Part shown: one piece after another, positions 10,859-22,370 of the stretch
How the letters are laid out: every line of letters begins with the position of its first letter
Position numbering within the stretch: position 1 is the first letter of the stretch
Assembly: GCA_037042185.1 (NCBI GenBank)
Contig: JAXQJY010000020.1
Span: forward strand, 62,001-126,000
Source: Sordariomycetes sp. S80-01Y
Lineage: Eukaryota > Ascomycota > Sordariomycetes
DNA length: 64,000 nt
Reading direction: 5' to 3'
The notes under the pieces: model-generated
What the model saw: the letters and a program-made list of their open reading frames with translations, nothing else
Database searches by the model: none
Told to the model about the DNA's origin: nothing
Program-made: the position numbers and the translations under genes

Positions 10859-12435
10859 ATGATGGATACCGCAAAGCTCGGCCAGTATGCGGCATTGGCC
10901 CTGATCGTGCTCTTTGTTGGCAACGTCATCCGCCAACTCCTCCCTCGAAGCAAAACAGAGCCGCCCACGGTCTTCCACTGGATACCTGTGGTTGGGAACG
11001 CAGTGTCTTACGGGATGAAGCCCTACGAATTCTTTGTCGAGAACCGTAAAAAGGTATAAGGTCTTCCCAATCGGTTCTACCGGATAGAACCTCAGACGAC
11101 ACTAACACGCGATAGTATGGTGACATCTTCACGTTCAAGCTTCTCGGAATGAACGTCACAGTCTATCTAGGCCTCGACGGAAACGAATTCATACTCAACG
11201 GCAAACACTCTGATCTCAATGCCGAAGAGATCTATGGCCCTCTGACTACCCCCGTCTTCGGCTCCGACGTCGTCTACGACTGCCCCAACTCGAAGCTCAT
11301 GGAGCAAAAGAAATTTGTCAAATTCGGACTCACACAGAAAGCTCTCGAAGATCATGTTCCGAGGATCGAAGGCGAGGTGCTCGACTACATCAAGGGAGCG
11401 CCGCAGCTCAAGCGCCAATCCGGCACCTTCGACGTGTCCAAGACACTGGGCGAAATCACCATCTTCACAGCTGGTCGCGCCCTGCAAGGCGACGAAGTCC
11501 GAGCAAAACTCACGGCCGAATTCGCAAATCTCTACCACGACCTCGATGACGGCTTCAAGCCCATCAATTTCATGCTGCCATGGGCACCCCTCCCGCACAA
11601 CCGCAAACGAGACGCCGCGCACGCCAAGATGCGAGAGGTATACATTGATATAATCAATAAGCGTCGCGAGAGCGGTGGCGAGGAGGGTTCGGATATGATC
11701 TGGAACTTGATGAACTGCAAATACAAGGACGGACGGCCTATCCCCGACAAGGAAATCGCACATATGATGATTACACTTTTGATGGGCGGACAGCATACTT
11801 CGTCGTCGGCCAGCTCATGGATTATTCTGCATCTCGCTTCGAGACCGGATATTACTGAGGAGCTGTACGAGGAGCAAATGCAGAGCTTGTCCGAGGACGG
11901 CAACCTACCACCTCTTCAATACGAGCAGCTCAATAAACTGCCCTTGCTTAAGAACGTCATCAAGGAGACACTCCGGGTACACTCATCCATTCACTCCATC
12001 ATGCGCAAGGTCAAGAAGGATTTACCCGTCTCCGGCACCGACTATGTTATCAAGAGCAACAAGGTAATGCTATCCTCGCCGCTCGTCACAGCGCTGGACG
12101 AGGAATTCTTCAACAATGCCAAAGAATGGAATCCTCATCGCTGGGATGGAAAGAACGAGAATGAGGATGACGACAATGATGGCGAGATTTCCAAGGGAAC
12201 GAGAAGCCCTTACTTGCCCTTTGGCGCCGGGAGGCACAGGTGCATCGGGGAGAAGTTTGCGTACCTGAACTTGAGTGTTATCATCGCCACCATGGTACGT
12301 GAATTCAAGTTCTACACCATGGATGGGAAGAAGCACGTTCCTGGGACCGACTACGCGTCCTTGTTTTCGCGACCTGTGCAGCCCGCTGTTGTTCGGTGGG
12401 AGAAGAGGTACAAAGATGGTTCGGAAAAAGCATGA
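10859..12435 (+). CDS. cyp51A: Sterol 14-alpha-demethylase, CYP51A type
   Basis: Model join(10859..11053, 11116..12435), 504 residues. The 62-nt intron has GTATAA...CTAAC...TAG and joins KK to YGDIFTF. This ER-membrane P450 removes the C14 methyl group of lanosterol/eburicol in ergosterol synthesis and is the azole target. Residues about 8-27 are the membrane anchor. Visible landmarks are YGDIFTF, the B-C loop [20 protein letters not shown], the I-helix [25 protein letters not shown] (ExxR) and the haem loop [10 protein letters not shown] with Cys441. [21 protein letters not shown] and the C-terminal YASLFSRP block favour the A paralogue over CYP51B. Equivalents of A. fumigatus G54, Y121, G138, M220 and G448 look wild type, but His96 (codon CAC) occupies the L98 position. 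An acidic insert ([11 protein letters not shown]) precedes the haem region. A second ATG follows at 10862. Confidence 0.95.
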
Positions 12436-13093
12436 AGAGCAATTTCAGTCGATTAGAAACACCAAAATCGTATTATAGAGTTCTCGAACTTGTTTGTTCT
12501 TTTTCTAAGTCTAATCCATGTCCGACTGAAGAAGCATGCAAGACAGAAAAGGGGTAAAGGGGCCAAGTGAAAGTGGATCACATGCAAGAGAGCACCGGCG
12601 ACTGCAGATAATCCGGGCCCCGCCCCACGCGGGTGCTGCGGCGCGCTGATCCCCTGGACCTCCCCATTGCTCCCGTCAGCCAGAGCCTGAGGCTGGCAGC
12701 TGCCACTGAAGCTCTATTGGAGGTGGAACCCCAGATCGACCCTGATTGCGACGACGTCAACTCTGCCTGTCTCAACACCAGCTCTAAGAGTCTTCCTCTC
12801 GCCAATCCCGATTCCTCCCTTCGCCATTGTAATACGCTAATCAATTTCTCCTCCCTCCCCCTGCGCTCTTCAGAAGCCGCGTCCAGCCGCTCCTCCGACA
12901 AGGCCCATCCTATCCCGCGATTGCGCAACCCCGAGCTACCCTTGTGACCCAACGTTTCGGTTCGATACACCAGCGCGATACACCTTTAATGACGATCCGA
13001 AACCGCAGCCGACCTCGTCCCCGCGAAATTGTCCTCTAATAGCCCTGCTTTGGGCAGCGACCGGCACAAACCAACACCCTCCCAGTCGAATGA
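12436..13093. other. Intergenic, promoter/leader of the VPS9 gene
   Basis: About 660 bases between cyp51A and the VPS9-ankyrin gene. The second half is C-rich on the plus strand, as expected for a fungal leader. Opposing open frames of 104-130 codons are compositional and have no domain. An out-of-frame ATG at 13090 lies 4 bases before the chosen start. Confidence 0.55.
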
Positions 13094-16000
13094 ATGCAAC
13101 CACTCAATCCCTTCCTGGCCGCCTTCTTCAAGAGCTCCGTCGCATCGCAGTGCACTCCAGTCCATCACCACATCCTTCTTGTGCCGCTCACGGATGTTCT
13201 CATTACATCGAGGGAAACGGAGAGCGGATCGTCCTCGGCTGAGGTGATTGCCTCCGAGGACTTTCTCGCCAGTCATGTCCTGCGCGTCCCGCCCCCAGGA
13301 GGTGCTCCTGGTGCCAAGGATGCGATGCCCAACTTGAGAGAAGTTAGGGGCAAGGCGAAGCAGCTCTCGACGGTGAACGGGCGGAGCGTCATCATCAAGG
13401 ACTCCTTCATCTACAGCAATAAGGGTGGGTAGCGCTGTCATGATGCGTGTTCGCCGCTAATGTTCGTAGGCTTCAAGACTTTGGCGCAGGCGCAGATCCT
13501 CAGCGACAACACATACTATCCCGACGTCTTCGAACCGCGACAATGGCTCCTCTACTTCATCTCTAGACCCCTTGTTGGGATCTGGGAAGAAGTCAAGATC
13601 ACGCCTGCGGTGCTGATACCCGGTGTCAGAAGGCGTAGGATAACAGAGCAAAAGGCAACAAAGGCTGAATCCACCGATCCGGCCATCCCCAAGAAGAAGG
13701 ACATCAAGAGCTTCCACGACTTGCTGAACCACTTTCCGATGATCGCGCGGCAGATGCACCCTGGGCTGGAAAAGCTCTTCCTCGAATTCACTACCGTATT
13801 CCAGAAGCCGCTGCCTCCACCGCCGTCAGCGACCAATATACCGGATCCTTTGCCCGACGGGCCGATCGTCGCTGCGATGAAGAAGGCACGATCGAACAGC
13901 GTATCCAAGCATGGCGAAGCCGGTGTCCGGAAGCCGTCTATTGCGGATGGCTTCTCGGATGACGATGAGGACACAATGCGGGCATCTTTGGAATCTGCGG
14001 TTACTGCGGCAATCGACCTGTTCCAAGGCGTAGACAAGCAGCAATTGTCGCTGCTGGGCGCGACAACCGATCTCACAGGACCATTGGTGGAAAAGTTGAT
14101 CGAGCGGTACATGACCGAAAACATTCATCATCTGCTCTTTCCAAGGCTGAATGCGCTCAAGCGCCCTGAAGATCTCGAGCTCGAAGCGAAAATTCGCCAG
14201 ATGGAATACGTCGACATCTCGCAACTCGGCATCGCCATAGAAGGGGGAGCCAAGGGCAAGCATGATCTAGTAATCCAGCTTGGAGCGGCAGTTGAGGAGT
14301 TCAAAAAGATTAGTTCAGCGCTGAGTCCCCAGGAGATGATGGACCTCCTGTTGTCGACGATGAAGACGTTGTCTCAACTGACACAGCCTATGGCCCCCGA
14401 CTCTGGCACGGAGAAGGCGATCATGACGGTCAATGCAGATACGCTCGTCTCGTTGCTGCTGTACGTGGTCATCCGATCTGGAGTGCGACACCTTCAAGCA
14501 CGGCTCACGTACATACGGAGCTTCATATTCATCGACGATGTTGACAGCGGCGAGTTGGGATACGCCTTGAGCACCTTCGAAGCAGTCTTGACCTACTTGG
14601 CGATGGACTCTTCTGGATTAAGACGAGCTAGCCGGAGGAACAAAGCACTCTGGGATGCGACAAAGAATGAGAACATGGAGGATCTGAAAAATATTTTGGA
14701 ACCAAGCTCGTCGGCTGTTGTTGACGAGCATGATTCCCCGGAAGCTCTGAAACCAAGGAGACCATCCATATCCTGGAGCCTACCGAATGGTGACTTAAAA
14801 AGTTCCTCTTGGAATCTTACCACATCCGATCGCTTCTCGCTGGGTTCGGACCTCAGCCACGTCTTCCCCTTCCAAGCGAATGGAGACCATAGTGGCGACG
14901 GGTCTGCCTTTCCACCGAAACGGATGAAGCGAGTCGCAATGGACACTCGGAGCATGTCCAGCGGATCCGAGATATCATTCCATTCTAGGACAGCGAGTAT
15001 AACCAGCATCACCAGCGCTCTGGAAGGCGACATCTCGGTTGAGCGCTTAACCCAGACCAATGATGCGTTCGGACAGTCGGTGCCGATGATGGCAATCGAA
15101 TACAGCAGACCAGAGGCTCTGCGGTACATCTTATCCCTGTCAGAGCACTACCCCCTGCACTACGTTTTAGCCGACATGAACAATGAGGATACAACGCTGT
15201 TAAGCGCCGCGATCCAGTTGGGTCATCCGGAGATTATCAGAATCCTCTGGGAGTTCATTTCTAGCAAAGCGACAGAGGCTGAGATCATTCAATACTTGGC
15301 CAGGCAAGACATCTGGGGCCGCAGCATCGGCCACTACCTCTTCAACTCGCCCTGGCTCATATCTGATATTGGGCACCTGCTGCCTTGGCGCCAAAGAGAC
15401 AAGAATGGCCAGACGCCCCTCTTTGCTCTTTGTCGCTCGTACGACCACGTGAGCTACCATGACATGGTTGAGGCCGGGCTGGAGGCGGCTAGGTTGGCAC
15501 AGCACGATAGTGAACCGCTGCACCTGGACGAACATGTGGATAACAAGGGCAATACGTTGCTGCACATTGTGAATGATGCGAGATTGTCCATGAGGCTGTT
15601 GCACTTGTGCGACGTGGACGTCAATGCTACCAATGAGAAGCGCTTTACAGCACTCATGGTGGCCAGCAAATATGGCCGCTATGACATGGTCCGGACCCTG
15701 TTTGCCGATCCACGGGTCGACATCGCGGCTAAGGAGCTGAGAGGGCTCACCGCCGTGGAGCTGGCCAAGGACGATGACGTGCGCAATCGGATTGACGATC
15801 TGGGGCTATTCAGCATGGTCGCAGGCAAGGACGGCCGCATAACGGGCGTCGTCAGGGCCTTCTTTGTGGAGGACGGCAGCGTCAGGCTCGTTCTGAAGTC
15901 AGCCGCGCCCACTGAGCGAGAAAGTTATACGGTGACGACGAGTCGGCGGTCCCTGACGGACTTTGAGCAGCTGATCCAGCTACTGGGCGAGGAAAACCCG

Positions 16001-17097
16001 GCTTCGTGGCTGCCCTCGATGACGGACGCCCGGTCACCATTCCAAATCCCTTCGAAGCCATCCAGGGCGATCTTGCGGGACATACAAGCGAAGACAGATT
16101 CGGCCTTGAAGGCACTACTGGGACACCCGACTTTCGCCAATCACGAAATGCTGTGGGAGTTCTTCCTGGTGCCAGAACTGCAGTTGGACCTGATGCGGGA
16201 GCGGTCAAAGCTCAAGGCCGAGGCGCGCATGGAGCGAGTTAGGGACGAGTACGAGCCGGTCGAGGACATGCGTGAGGTGGAGCAGTTTGTGAACCATGCT
16301 AGGGAGATGGTGCGCAGCGTCAACTACTCGACCAAAAGCGTCACGAGGAGGGCCAATAATGTCAGGCTCTCCGCGGCAGGTAAGTCGTTCAGAAGGGGAA
16401 AAGGTGGACAGAGCTGACGAGCCTAGATATGTACGACGCATCTGTATTGCTGCATCGCGCAGTCTCGACGCTGACCTTCCTACCCTTGCCGCATCTCGAA
16501 GCTTTCGAGACTTATGTTAGAGCACTCACGCCTACGCAGTCCAACCCTCAGGTGGCTTTGCATACGTCGCTACTCGGCGTTCAGTCTACGGTTCAAGGGC
16601 TATTGTCGGCCTTGTCACGGCCAGCGACCCTAATCGATCAAATCCAAGCTGCGAAGCGGGAAGCAGAGCGCAATATCAACTCAGCGGCCCGCCCATCGAG
16701 ATGGCCTCTGGGCCTGCTCGATGACACGCGGCAGCGCATGCAAGATGAGAAGGAAGAGCGAGCGCGTAGGTCAAAAGAAGAAGCAGGGTATCTGACTCGA
16801 GAGCTGCGATATACCCAGCAGACCGTGGCGAGCGAACTTGCGGCGTGGCAGAGCATGCACGACCAGACAGGCAAGCACATCATTCGTGAGTACGTGCGAG
16901 GTATGGTCGTCTTAGAGCGGAACAAGCTAGACGGCATGATGCGCGCCCTGCGCAAAGTGAGAGGTCTAGCAGACGGGGGCCAAGAACGGGAATGGGGGCC
17001 GGAGCGCGCACATGAGCTCAAAGTTCAAGACCGGGAGATGGCTGATGCAGCGCAAGGCCCGACGGACGAAGCGAGCGGCGCGGGCGAGATGAAGTAG
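13094..17097 (+). CDS. VPS9-ankyrin-PX domain protein (putative Rab5-type GEF)
   Basis: Model join(13094..13424, 13470..16379, 16427..17097), 1303 residues; introns of 45 nt (GTGGGT) and 47 nt (GTAAGT, branch CTGAC). The conserved opening MQPLNPFLAAFF and HHILLVPLTDVLITS support the start. Order: a conserved N-terminal region to about 300; VPS9 domain about 310-490 (LIERYMTENIHHLLFPRL; ADTLVSLLLYVVIRSG; YALSTFEAVLTYL); a disordered Ser-rich linker; ankyrin repeats about 660-900 (EDTTLLSAAIQLGHPEIIRIL; KGNTLLHIVNDA; RFTALMVASKYGRYDMVRTLF); PX domain about 900-1035 (RRSLTDFEQLIQLLG); then a helical, coiled-coil tail resembling the BAR-like ends of sorting nexins. VPS9 domains activate Rab5/Rab21-class GTPases and PX domains bind phosphoinositides, so an endosomal role is inferred. 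The order recalls animal VARP (VPS9 plus ankyrin) with an added lipid-binding half. Confidence 0.88.
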
Positions 17098-18922
17098 ACG
17101 TGCAGGATAAAAAATCTGCGCAGAGACCACCGATTCAGGACTACGGCGTCGGCGGCTCTTTGCTTTCATTCCAGCTGGATAGATGGGACGGCACTAGGTG
17201 TGCGGAGTTCATGTTCGACTTTAGACAGCGGGCTTTTGGCAATATATAATATTTGTGAGCCGAGTGGCGGTGTTGTCGAGATGTGTGGTGTGATGTTTCG
17301 CAGTGAATGAGGACGACGAGATGGTTGGGTGTCATTGAACCTGAAGGAGCTCGAGATGCAGAGACCTTTGATCAGAAACGACCAAGCAACCCCAAAGAAG
17401 GAGAAGAACACTTCGCGGCCGACCGGACATCTGCAAAGATTCTCACACAGGAAACGCTTTGGCGAGGGTGGGATACCAAATAGCGTGGTGTCGAAGACCG
17501 CTGCAACTCTTCGTCGCAACCGTCTCCGCACGCGCGCCAGCCCCGGTGCCAAATGAAGCCACACGCCTCATCTTCAACAAATGCACATGCTCCCAATCAG
17601 CAGCGCCAGGACACGTCCGTCCCACGTCGTCGTCCACGGATACGGATATGTTTCGTTTCAAACCCTCTCCCCGCCCAGCCTCCCCGCGCATCTACCCGGA
17701 GCCGTCTGAGCCAGCCATTCGGCATCGCGCCCTCATTGGCCGGCGCGTCCCTCCGGCGCGTCGACCGCGGAGCTTCGACCCAATCAGCTGCGACCATCGG
17801 CCCTGACCAATCACGTGTAAGAGATGGCATCGCGGTCCTGACACGGTCGACGGGGGGCCCTCTCTGCTACGCGCCCGCGCTTCCAGTGCGGCTGTGTTGG
17901 CTCGGTGTAATTTCCCTAGACGCCGCAACGGGGTCCCTGCCCTGACTTGACGGATGTGTCGTCGCCTTGGAGGCGCTTGTCTGACGTCGGGACGCGGGTA
18001 GTCTCTGCAGCCGCTCGGCAGTGGAAGGGTCTGCTGGGCGGCCTGGCTTAGACGATGCTCTGACAGCCGTGGCTTTGGGCCTTGTCTCACCAGAAACTGG
18101 GGCAGGGTAAAAATAGCAGCATGCTCACTTGGGACGGTACGGTACCGCGGAAGGCGATGGAGGGACAGGGCGGTTGCTATGACAGCGCGTCGACTCCGTC
18201 AGTCACCCAGTCAGTCAGTTAGTCACTGCCCTGAACGACACGCGAAGCACCACGACCCGCGCCACGGTCCAAGCAACAAAGACGAAGAACAGAGACCCCG
18301 TCAGAGAAAGAGAGACGTGGCGCGCGTCGTCCAAGAATGCGTCTCCCGCAGAGCAAAGCACGTCTGCCGTTCGTCAAACCTTCAGCGCTACTGCACAAAG
18401 CGTGAGTCAAAGGCCTAGCCGGCCACTCACAGCGTCTCATCCTGCAGCCGCCCGGCATATCCCAGATGCGCACCCCGCGCACTGTCCGGACCCCGCTGCG
18501 GGAAGCGCGTCTGCACAGTGCGGACGGGACAGGGCCTGGTTGGAAAAGGGTCGCGTTTCATCCACCGGGGGCCTGACGTCGATCTGGAAACGCCAGACAA
18601 TTCGATTTAGACGACCGCGTGTGTGGAACCATCTCGGCCTTGCAGGAAATCAGTGGCCGCGCGACGGGCCCTGGGCGCATGCGAGGATAAGAAGAGCAGC
18701 GTGGCCGTCTTGGAAGGGACCGTTGGGTTCCAATCATTCACTCACCATCGGCCTCTCTCCCTCTCTTCTCTGTCTCGTTTCCCTCTTCTGTTTGCCTCTG
18801 CGCGAGACCGGTTCTCGTTGACGAATTCACTTTGTCCTGACTGCTCACTGTTTGCTGGAGCTGGCTCCTGTTCTTCGTCTAATAGCTTCCCTGCCTCGCC
18901 TAATCGCCCCATCATCATCATC
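17098..18922. other. 1.8-kb intergenic region, probable long promoter/5'UTR
   Basis: No gene recognised. The final 300 bases are open in frame with the next gene but begin with GTG and contain no ATG until 18923, so they look like a long leader rich in CTC/TCT. Open frames of 115-132 codons around 17.4-18.1 kb on both strands are GC-driven shadows. A short imperfect CAGT repeat lies near 18197-18226. Confidence 0.55.
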
Positions 18923-20662
18923 ATGTCTGCTCTGGAAGCCGACATGTCGTCCTTCGACTTTGCCTACCCCTACTCAGACTTCTCCCAGCCCTCGACGCCC
19001 TCCCCGCCCGTGCCCAGCATGGACTTCTCCCTCGACCCGTCCTTCCTGGAGCTGGACATGTCCACCATGTTCGGACCGCAGCCCTACGCAACACCCAAGC
19101 CTTCAGGTCGCGGACACAAACACAACCGGTCGTCCTCGCGCGGCTCCGTCTACTCGACCGTTTCGACAGTTGAGTCGACACCGGACTCGGTCTGCACGAG
19201 GCTCACCACCCCTCCTCGCGCCAGCCCTCCTGTTCGTCACCACGGACCCATCCTCCTGCCCAAGATCCGCCACCAGGACCAGGACGTCGACACAGCTCCT
19301 CCGGCCCACCGCCACGCTGCCTCGCAAAAGATTGCCGTCCCGGTCAAGGCCGTGCGCTCCAGCCACAACAGGAGCTACACCAACCCCGAGACCCTCAACA
19401 GCATGGCCTTTGCGCACATGTCCTTCTCGACATCCCAGCCGTCCTTCCCCTCCAAGCAGTCGGACGACCTGTCCAACTCCCTGCTCTGCCAGCCTGTCAA
19501 CTGGACCCAGGATGGCCCCAAGGACCACAACCGTCGCAGCAGCAGCGTCGATGCCGCCACCATTGACAAGTACGGATACCCTACGTACCGTCAGATGCCC
19601 CAGGCCTTTGTCCAGCAGGACTTCGCGTTTCCCTCCAGCTACGCTCCACGTGCCCCCTCGCCGCTGAGCATGGCGGCCACAGCCACCCCTGAGCCCACGC
19701 CCACGACAACCTTGATGAGCGCTCTGACTGCATCCAACCCTGCTCCGTCGCTGGTTCGGACAGTATCTTTCCCCCACCGAGACCCTAATATCAAGCACTT
19801 CTGGTGGGACGTCCGCAGCGTTCGCTCGTGGACTGGCCTCAACGTAGCCTCCATCCTGGCTCTGCCTGGCGCTTCTGGCCTCCTGAACACCCCCATTCCC
19901 GCCCCTGCCCTCTCACGGCCCACCATGTCGTCTCGCCACCCGGAGACAGAAGCCCAGCTGCACAGCATCTACGCTTCCTACTACCTCCCCAAGCTCAACT
20001 CCGCCCTCGCTCTGTCGTCCAGCCGTCCTATCCAGCTGTCCGTCCCAGCTACCAAGAAGGGCGCCGCACCAAGCGACCTGCTCTTCGTCGCCAACCCAGC
20101 TGGCGAGTCGTCCACGGCCTCAGCCATGTTCGGCGGCAAGCCTACCGCCCGCGTTGTCGGTCTCGTCCGCACCTTTGACCGCTTCAACACGGGGATGCGA
20201 GTCGAGGGCAACATTAAGAGAGTCGAGTACCTCCGTGGTCTTTCTGCTCTCCATCACGCGATGCGCGAGCACGGCTGTCGATACGGCTTTATCCTCACCG
20301 AGATCGAGCTCGTCCTCGTGCGCAACGGCACAGAGAGCACACCCTTCTTTGGTGATCTCGAAGTCACGAGCGTCCAGCTCAACGCCTCGGGCGACGAGGA
20401 GCTGACGGCTTGTCTCGCGCTTTGGGGCCTCTGCCAGATGGCCTCAGACCAGCCGCAGCCCAACCAGGCGCACTGGAAGTCTGAGATTGGCGCTCCCGCC
20501 GAGGGGACGAGGAGAAAGGCCAAGGCCAGGGACAGCTGGATGCCGGCGCCGCAGCTGGCAGAGAAGAGGGAGGCCAAGAGGAGCCGGGGTTGGATCATGC
20601 CCGAGGATGCTGTGGGAAGAAAGGAGTTAGGGAAGAGAGGGGTCAAGTACAACGGGATTTGA
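18923..20662 (+). CDS. Conserved fungal protein of unknown function
   Basis: Single-exon gene, 579 residues, starting at the first in-frame ATG (MSALEADMSSFDF). The N-terminal half is Ser/Pro/Thr-rich and predicted disordered, with many SP/TP sites and HKHNRSSSRGS-type phosphorylation stretches. A folded part spans about residues 280-520: HFWWDVRSVRSWTGL, then TEAQLHSIYASYYLPKLNSAL, then a core VVGLVRTFDRFNTGM...ALHHAMREHGCRYGFILTEIELVLVRNG followed by FFGDLEVTSVQL and ELTACLALWGLCQMA. The alternating strand/helix pattern with conserved E (ILTEIELV) and D (GDLEV) residues is reminiscent of restriction-nuclease-like or kinase-associated folds, but I cannot assign it. The tail is basic (KRSRGWIMPEDAVGRKELGKRGVKYNG), a possible nuclear signal. 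Related fungal proteins may carry doubtful automatic names; no sialidase Asp-box is seen here. Confidence 0.8.
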   Translation: MSALEADMSSFDFAYPYSDFSQPSTPSPPVPSMDFSLDPSFLELDMSTMFGPQPYATPKPSGRGHKHNRSSSRGSVYSTVSTVESTPDSVCTRLTTPPRASPPVRHHGPILLPKIRHQDQDVDTAPPAHRHAASQKIAVPVKAVRSSHNRSYTNPETLNSMAFAHMSFSTSQPSFPSKQSDDLSNSLLCQPVNWTQDGPKDHNRRSSSVDAATIDKYGYPTYRQMPQAFVQQDFAFPSSYAPRAPSPLSMAATATPEPTPTTTLMSALTASNPAPSLVRTVSFPHRDPNIKHFWWDVRSVRSWTGLNVASILALPGASGLLNTPIPAPALSRPTMSSRHPETEAQLHSIYASYYLPKLNSALALSSSRPIQLSVPATKKGAAPSDLLFVANPAGESSTASAMFGGKPTARVVGLVRTFDRFNTGMRVEGNIKRVEYLRGLSALHHAMREHGCRYGFILTEIELVLVRNGTESTPFFGDLEVTSVQLNASGDEELTACLALWGLCQMASDQPQPNQAHWKSEIGAPAEGTRRKAKARDSWMPAPQLAEKREAKRSRGWIMPEDAVGRKELGKRGVKYNGI

Positions 20663-20886
20663 GCGGCTGGTCCGTAAAGTAAATACATAGATAGATAGGA
20701 GGAGAGGCGGAAAGAAGAGAGCCTGACTGGTGTACGACTGTCATGATGATACGAAAGAGAAGAGAAAAACAGCAATGTAAACTTTAATAAGACTTCAAAA
20801 TAAGCATCCAACGAACTCAGCTTTGTGATGGCATCATCTTTCGGCATTTTACTTCTATTTTGCTTTTGTCTATCAATCTGCGACAA

Positions 20887-22370
20887 TCAGCCCTTGGCAG
20901 CACCGGCTTTGATCAGCAGGATGTCGCCGTCCTCGACGACGTAGTCCTTGCCCTTGGTCATGATCTTGCCCTTGGCCTTGACTTCGGACTCGTCGCCCAG
21001 CTCCTTCAGCAGGTTGAAGTTGTACACAATCGCTTGAATGAAGGTCTTCTCGAAATCGCCGTGGATGACACCGGCCGCCTGTGGCGCCTTGGTGCCGTTA
21101 CGGATAGTCCATTGCCGAACCTCATCAGTACCGGTCGTGAAGAAGCTGCCTAGTTGCAGGGTCTTGCGCATCTGGGTGATCAGCTTGGGGATGACGGACT
21201 CAGCGCCGACGGCTTCTTGCTCCTTCTTGGCCTCTTCCTCGGTCTCGAAGCGCGTCAGACGCTCCTCGTACGAAACAGAGACAGGGATGATGGGGTCGCC
21301 AGCGGCGTGCTCCTTGATCCACTCGGCAATCTTGGGCAGGTGCTTGTTCTTCTTGCGGACGAAGTCGCGCTCAGACAGGTTCACCAAGTACACAACGGGC
21401 TTGGCCGTCAGGAGGAAGAGAGGGTTGATGACCTCGACCTGAAATCAATTGGGTTAGCTAAGTTCTCCCAAATGATGAAAATAAGTTTGGAAGACAAAAT
21501 GCAATCAGAGTAAAGTTTATCTCAGTCCGCACTCTAGCGTTATTAGGTGAGGCGGTCGAAGAGCTGGGATTAGGTTCAGGCCGGAGCCTTTTGTCATCAT
21601 AAAAGCAAAGAGTGAAGAAAAAGTCTGTCTCACCTCCTTGGGACTCCAGTTGCCCTTGCGGACGTCCTTGCCATCGTTGAGCCAGGCGAGGATCTTTTCA
21701 ATGCTCTCCTGTTCCTGGCGGGCCTTCTTCTGTTCCAAAGACTGTCCACCCATGCGGGTCTTCTTCTTCTGGTTCTCGAGGGCCTTCTCAACGAATTCAA
21801 TATCCTTGAGACGCAACTCCTCGCTGATGATGTCAAGATCACGCGTGGGGTTCACATCGCCCTCAATGTGGATGATTTCGGCATCGTCGAAGCAGCGTAC
21901 GACCTGGAAAATGGCATCGACGGCGCGAATGTGGGACAGGAAAGAGTTGCCAAGACCAGCACCAGTCGAGGAGCCGCGCGTGAGACCGGCAATATCGTAG
22001 ACGGTCAAGTTGGCGGGCACCTGGGACTTGGGCTTGTACTTCTCGACGAGCCAGTCATAACGCTCATCGGGCACAACAACGCGTGCCTCTTCGGGCTCGA
22101 TGGTGGCGTAGGGAAAGTTCTTGTGGCTGTCAGCTCCCCATCTGCAGGGCGACGAGCGGCGAGGGGGCTTCATACAGCTGGGTTACCGAGGCTGCACTTG
22201 GTAATAGCCTGGAACAGAGTGGACTTGCCGACGTTGGCGAGGCCGACCTGCCTTTGTTAGAGCGTGGCTGGCCGAGTCAAGAGGGCTGCGCTTACAATTC
22301 CACTCTTGAGGTTGTTCCCGGGCCTGCCCAGAGGAATCTTCTCCTCGACGACCTGCTTCTTGGGAGGCAT
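20887..22370 (-). CDS. ola1: Obg-like ATPase 1 (YchF/OLA1 family)
   Basis: Model complement(join(20887..21438, 21634..22119, 22176..22247, 22296..22370)), 394 residues, the usual length of OLA1. All four exons meet in phase 0. This cytosolic P-loop protein of the TRAFAC class binds ribosomes and hydrolyses ATP rather than GTP. Visible: G1 loop GLANVGKST at 27-35 (split from residue 26 by intron 1), G3 DIAGLTRGSS, and the G4 position NLSE at 231-234, the NxxE form that replaces NKxD and explains the switch to ATP. A coiled-coil region (EKALENQKKKTRMGGQSLEQKKARQEQ) follows, then the C-terminal TGS domain (TIRNGTKAPQAAGVIHGDFEKTFIQA...VVEDGDILLIKAG). Intron 3 is 195 nt, long for this locus. The protein is expected to be constitutive. 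Confidence 0.96.

Noticed and set aside
17459-18090. Open frames of 115-132 codons on both strands before the conserved fungal gene
   Set aside because: Overlapping frames on both strands at once indicate GC-driven openness, not coding sequence.
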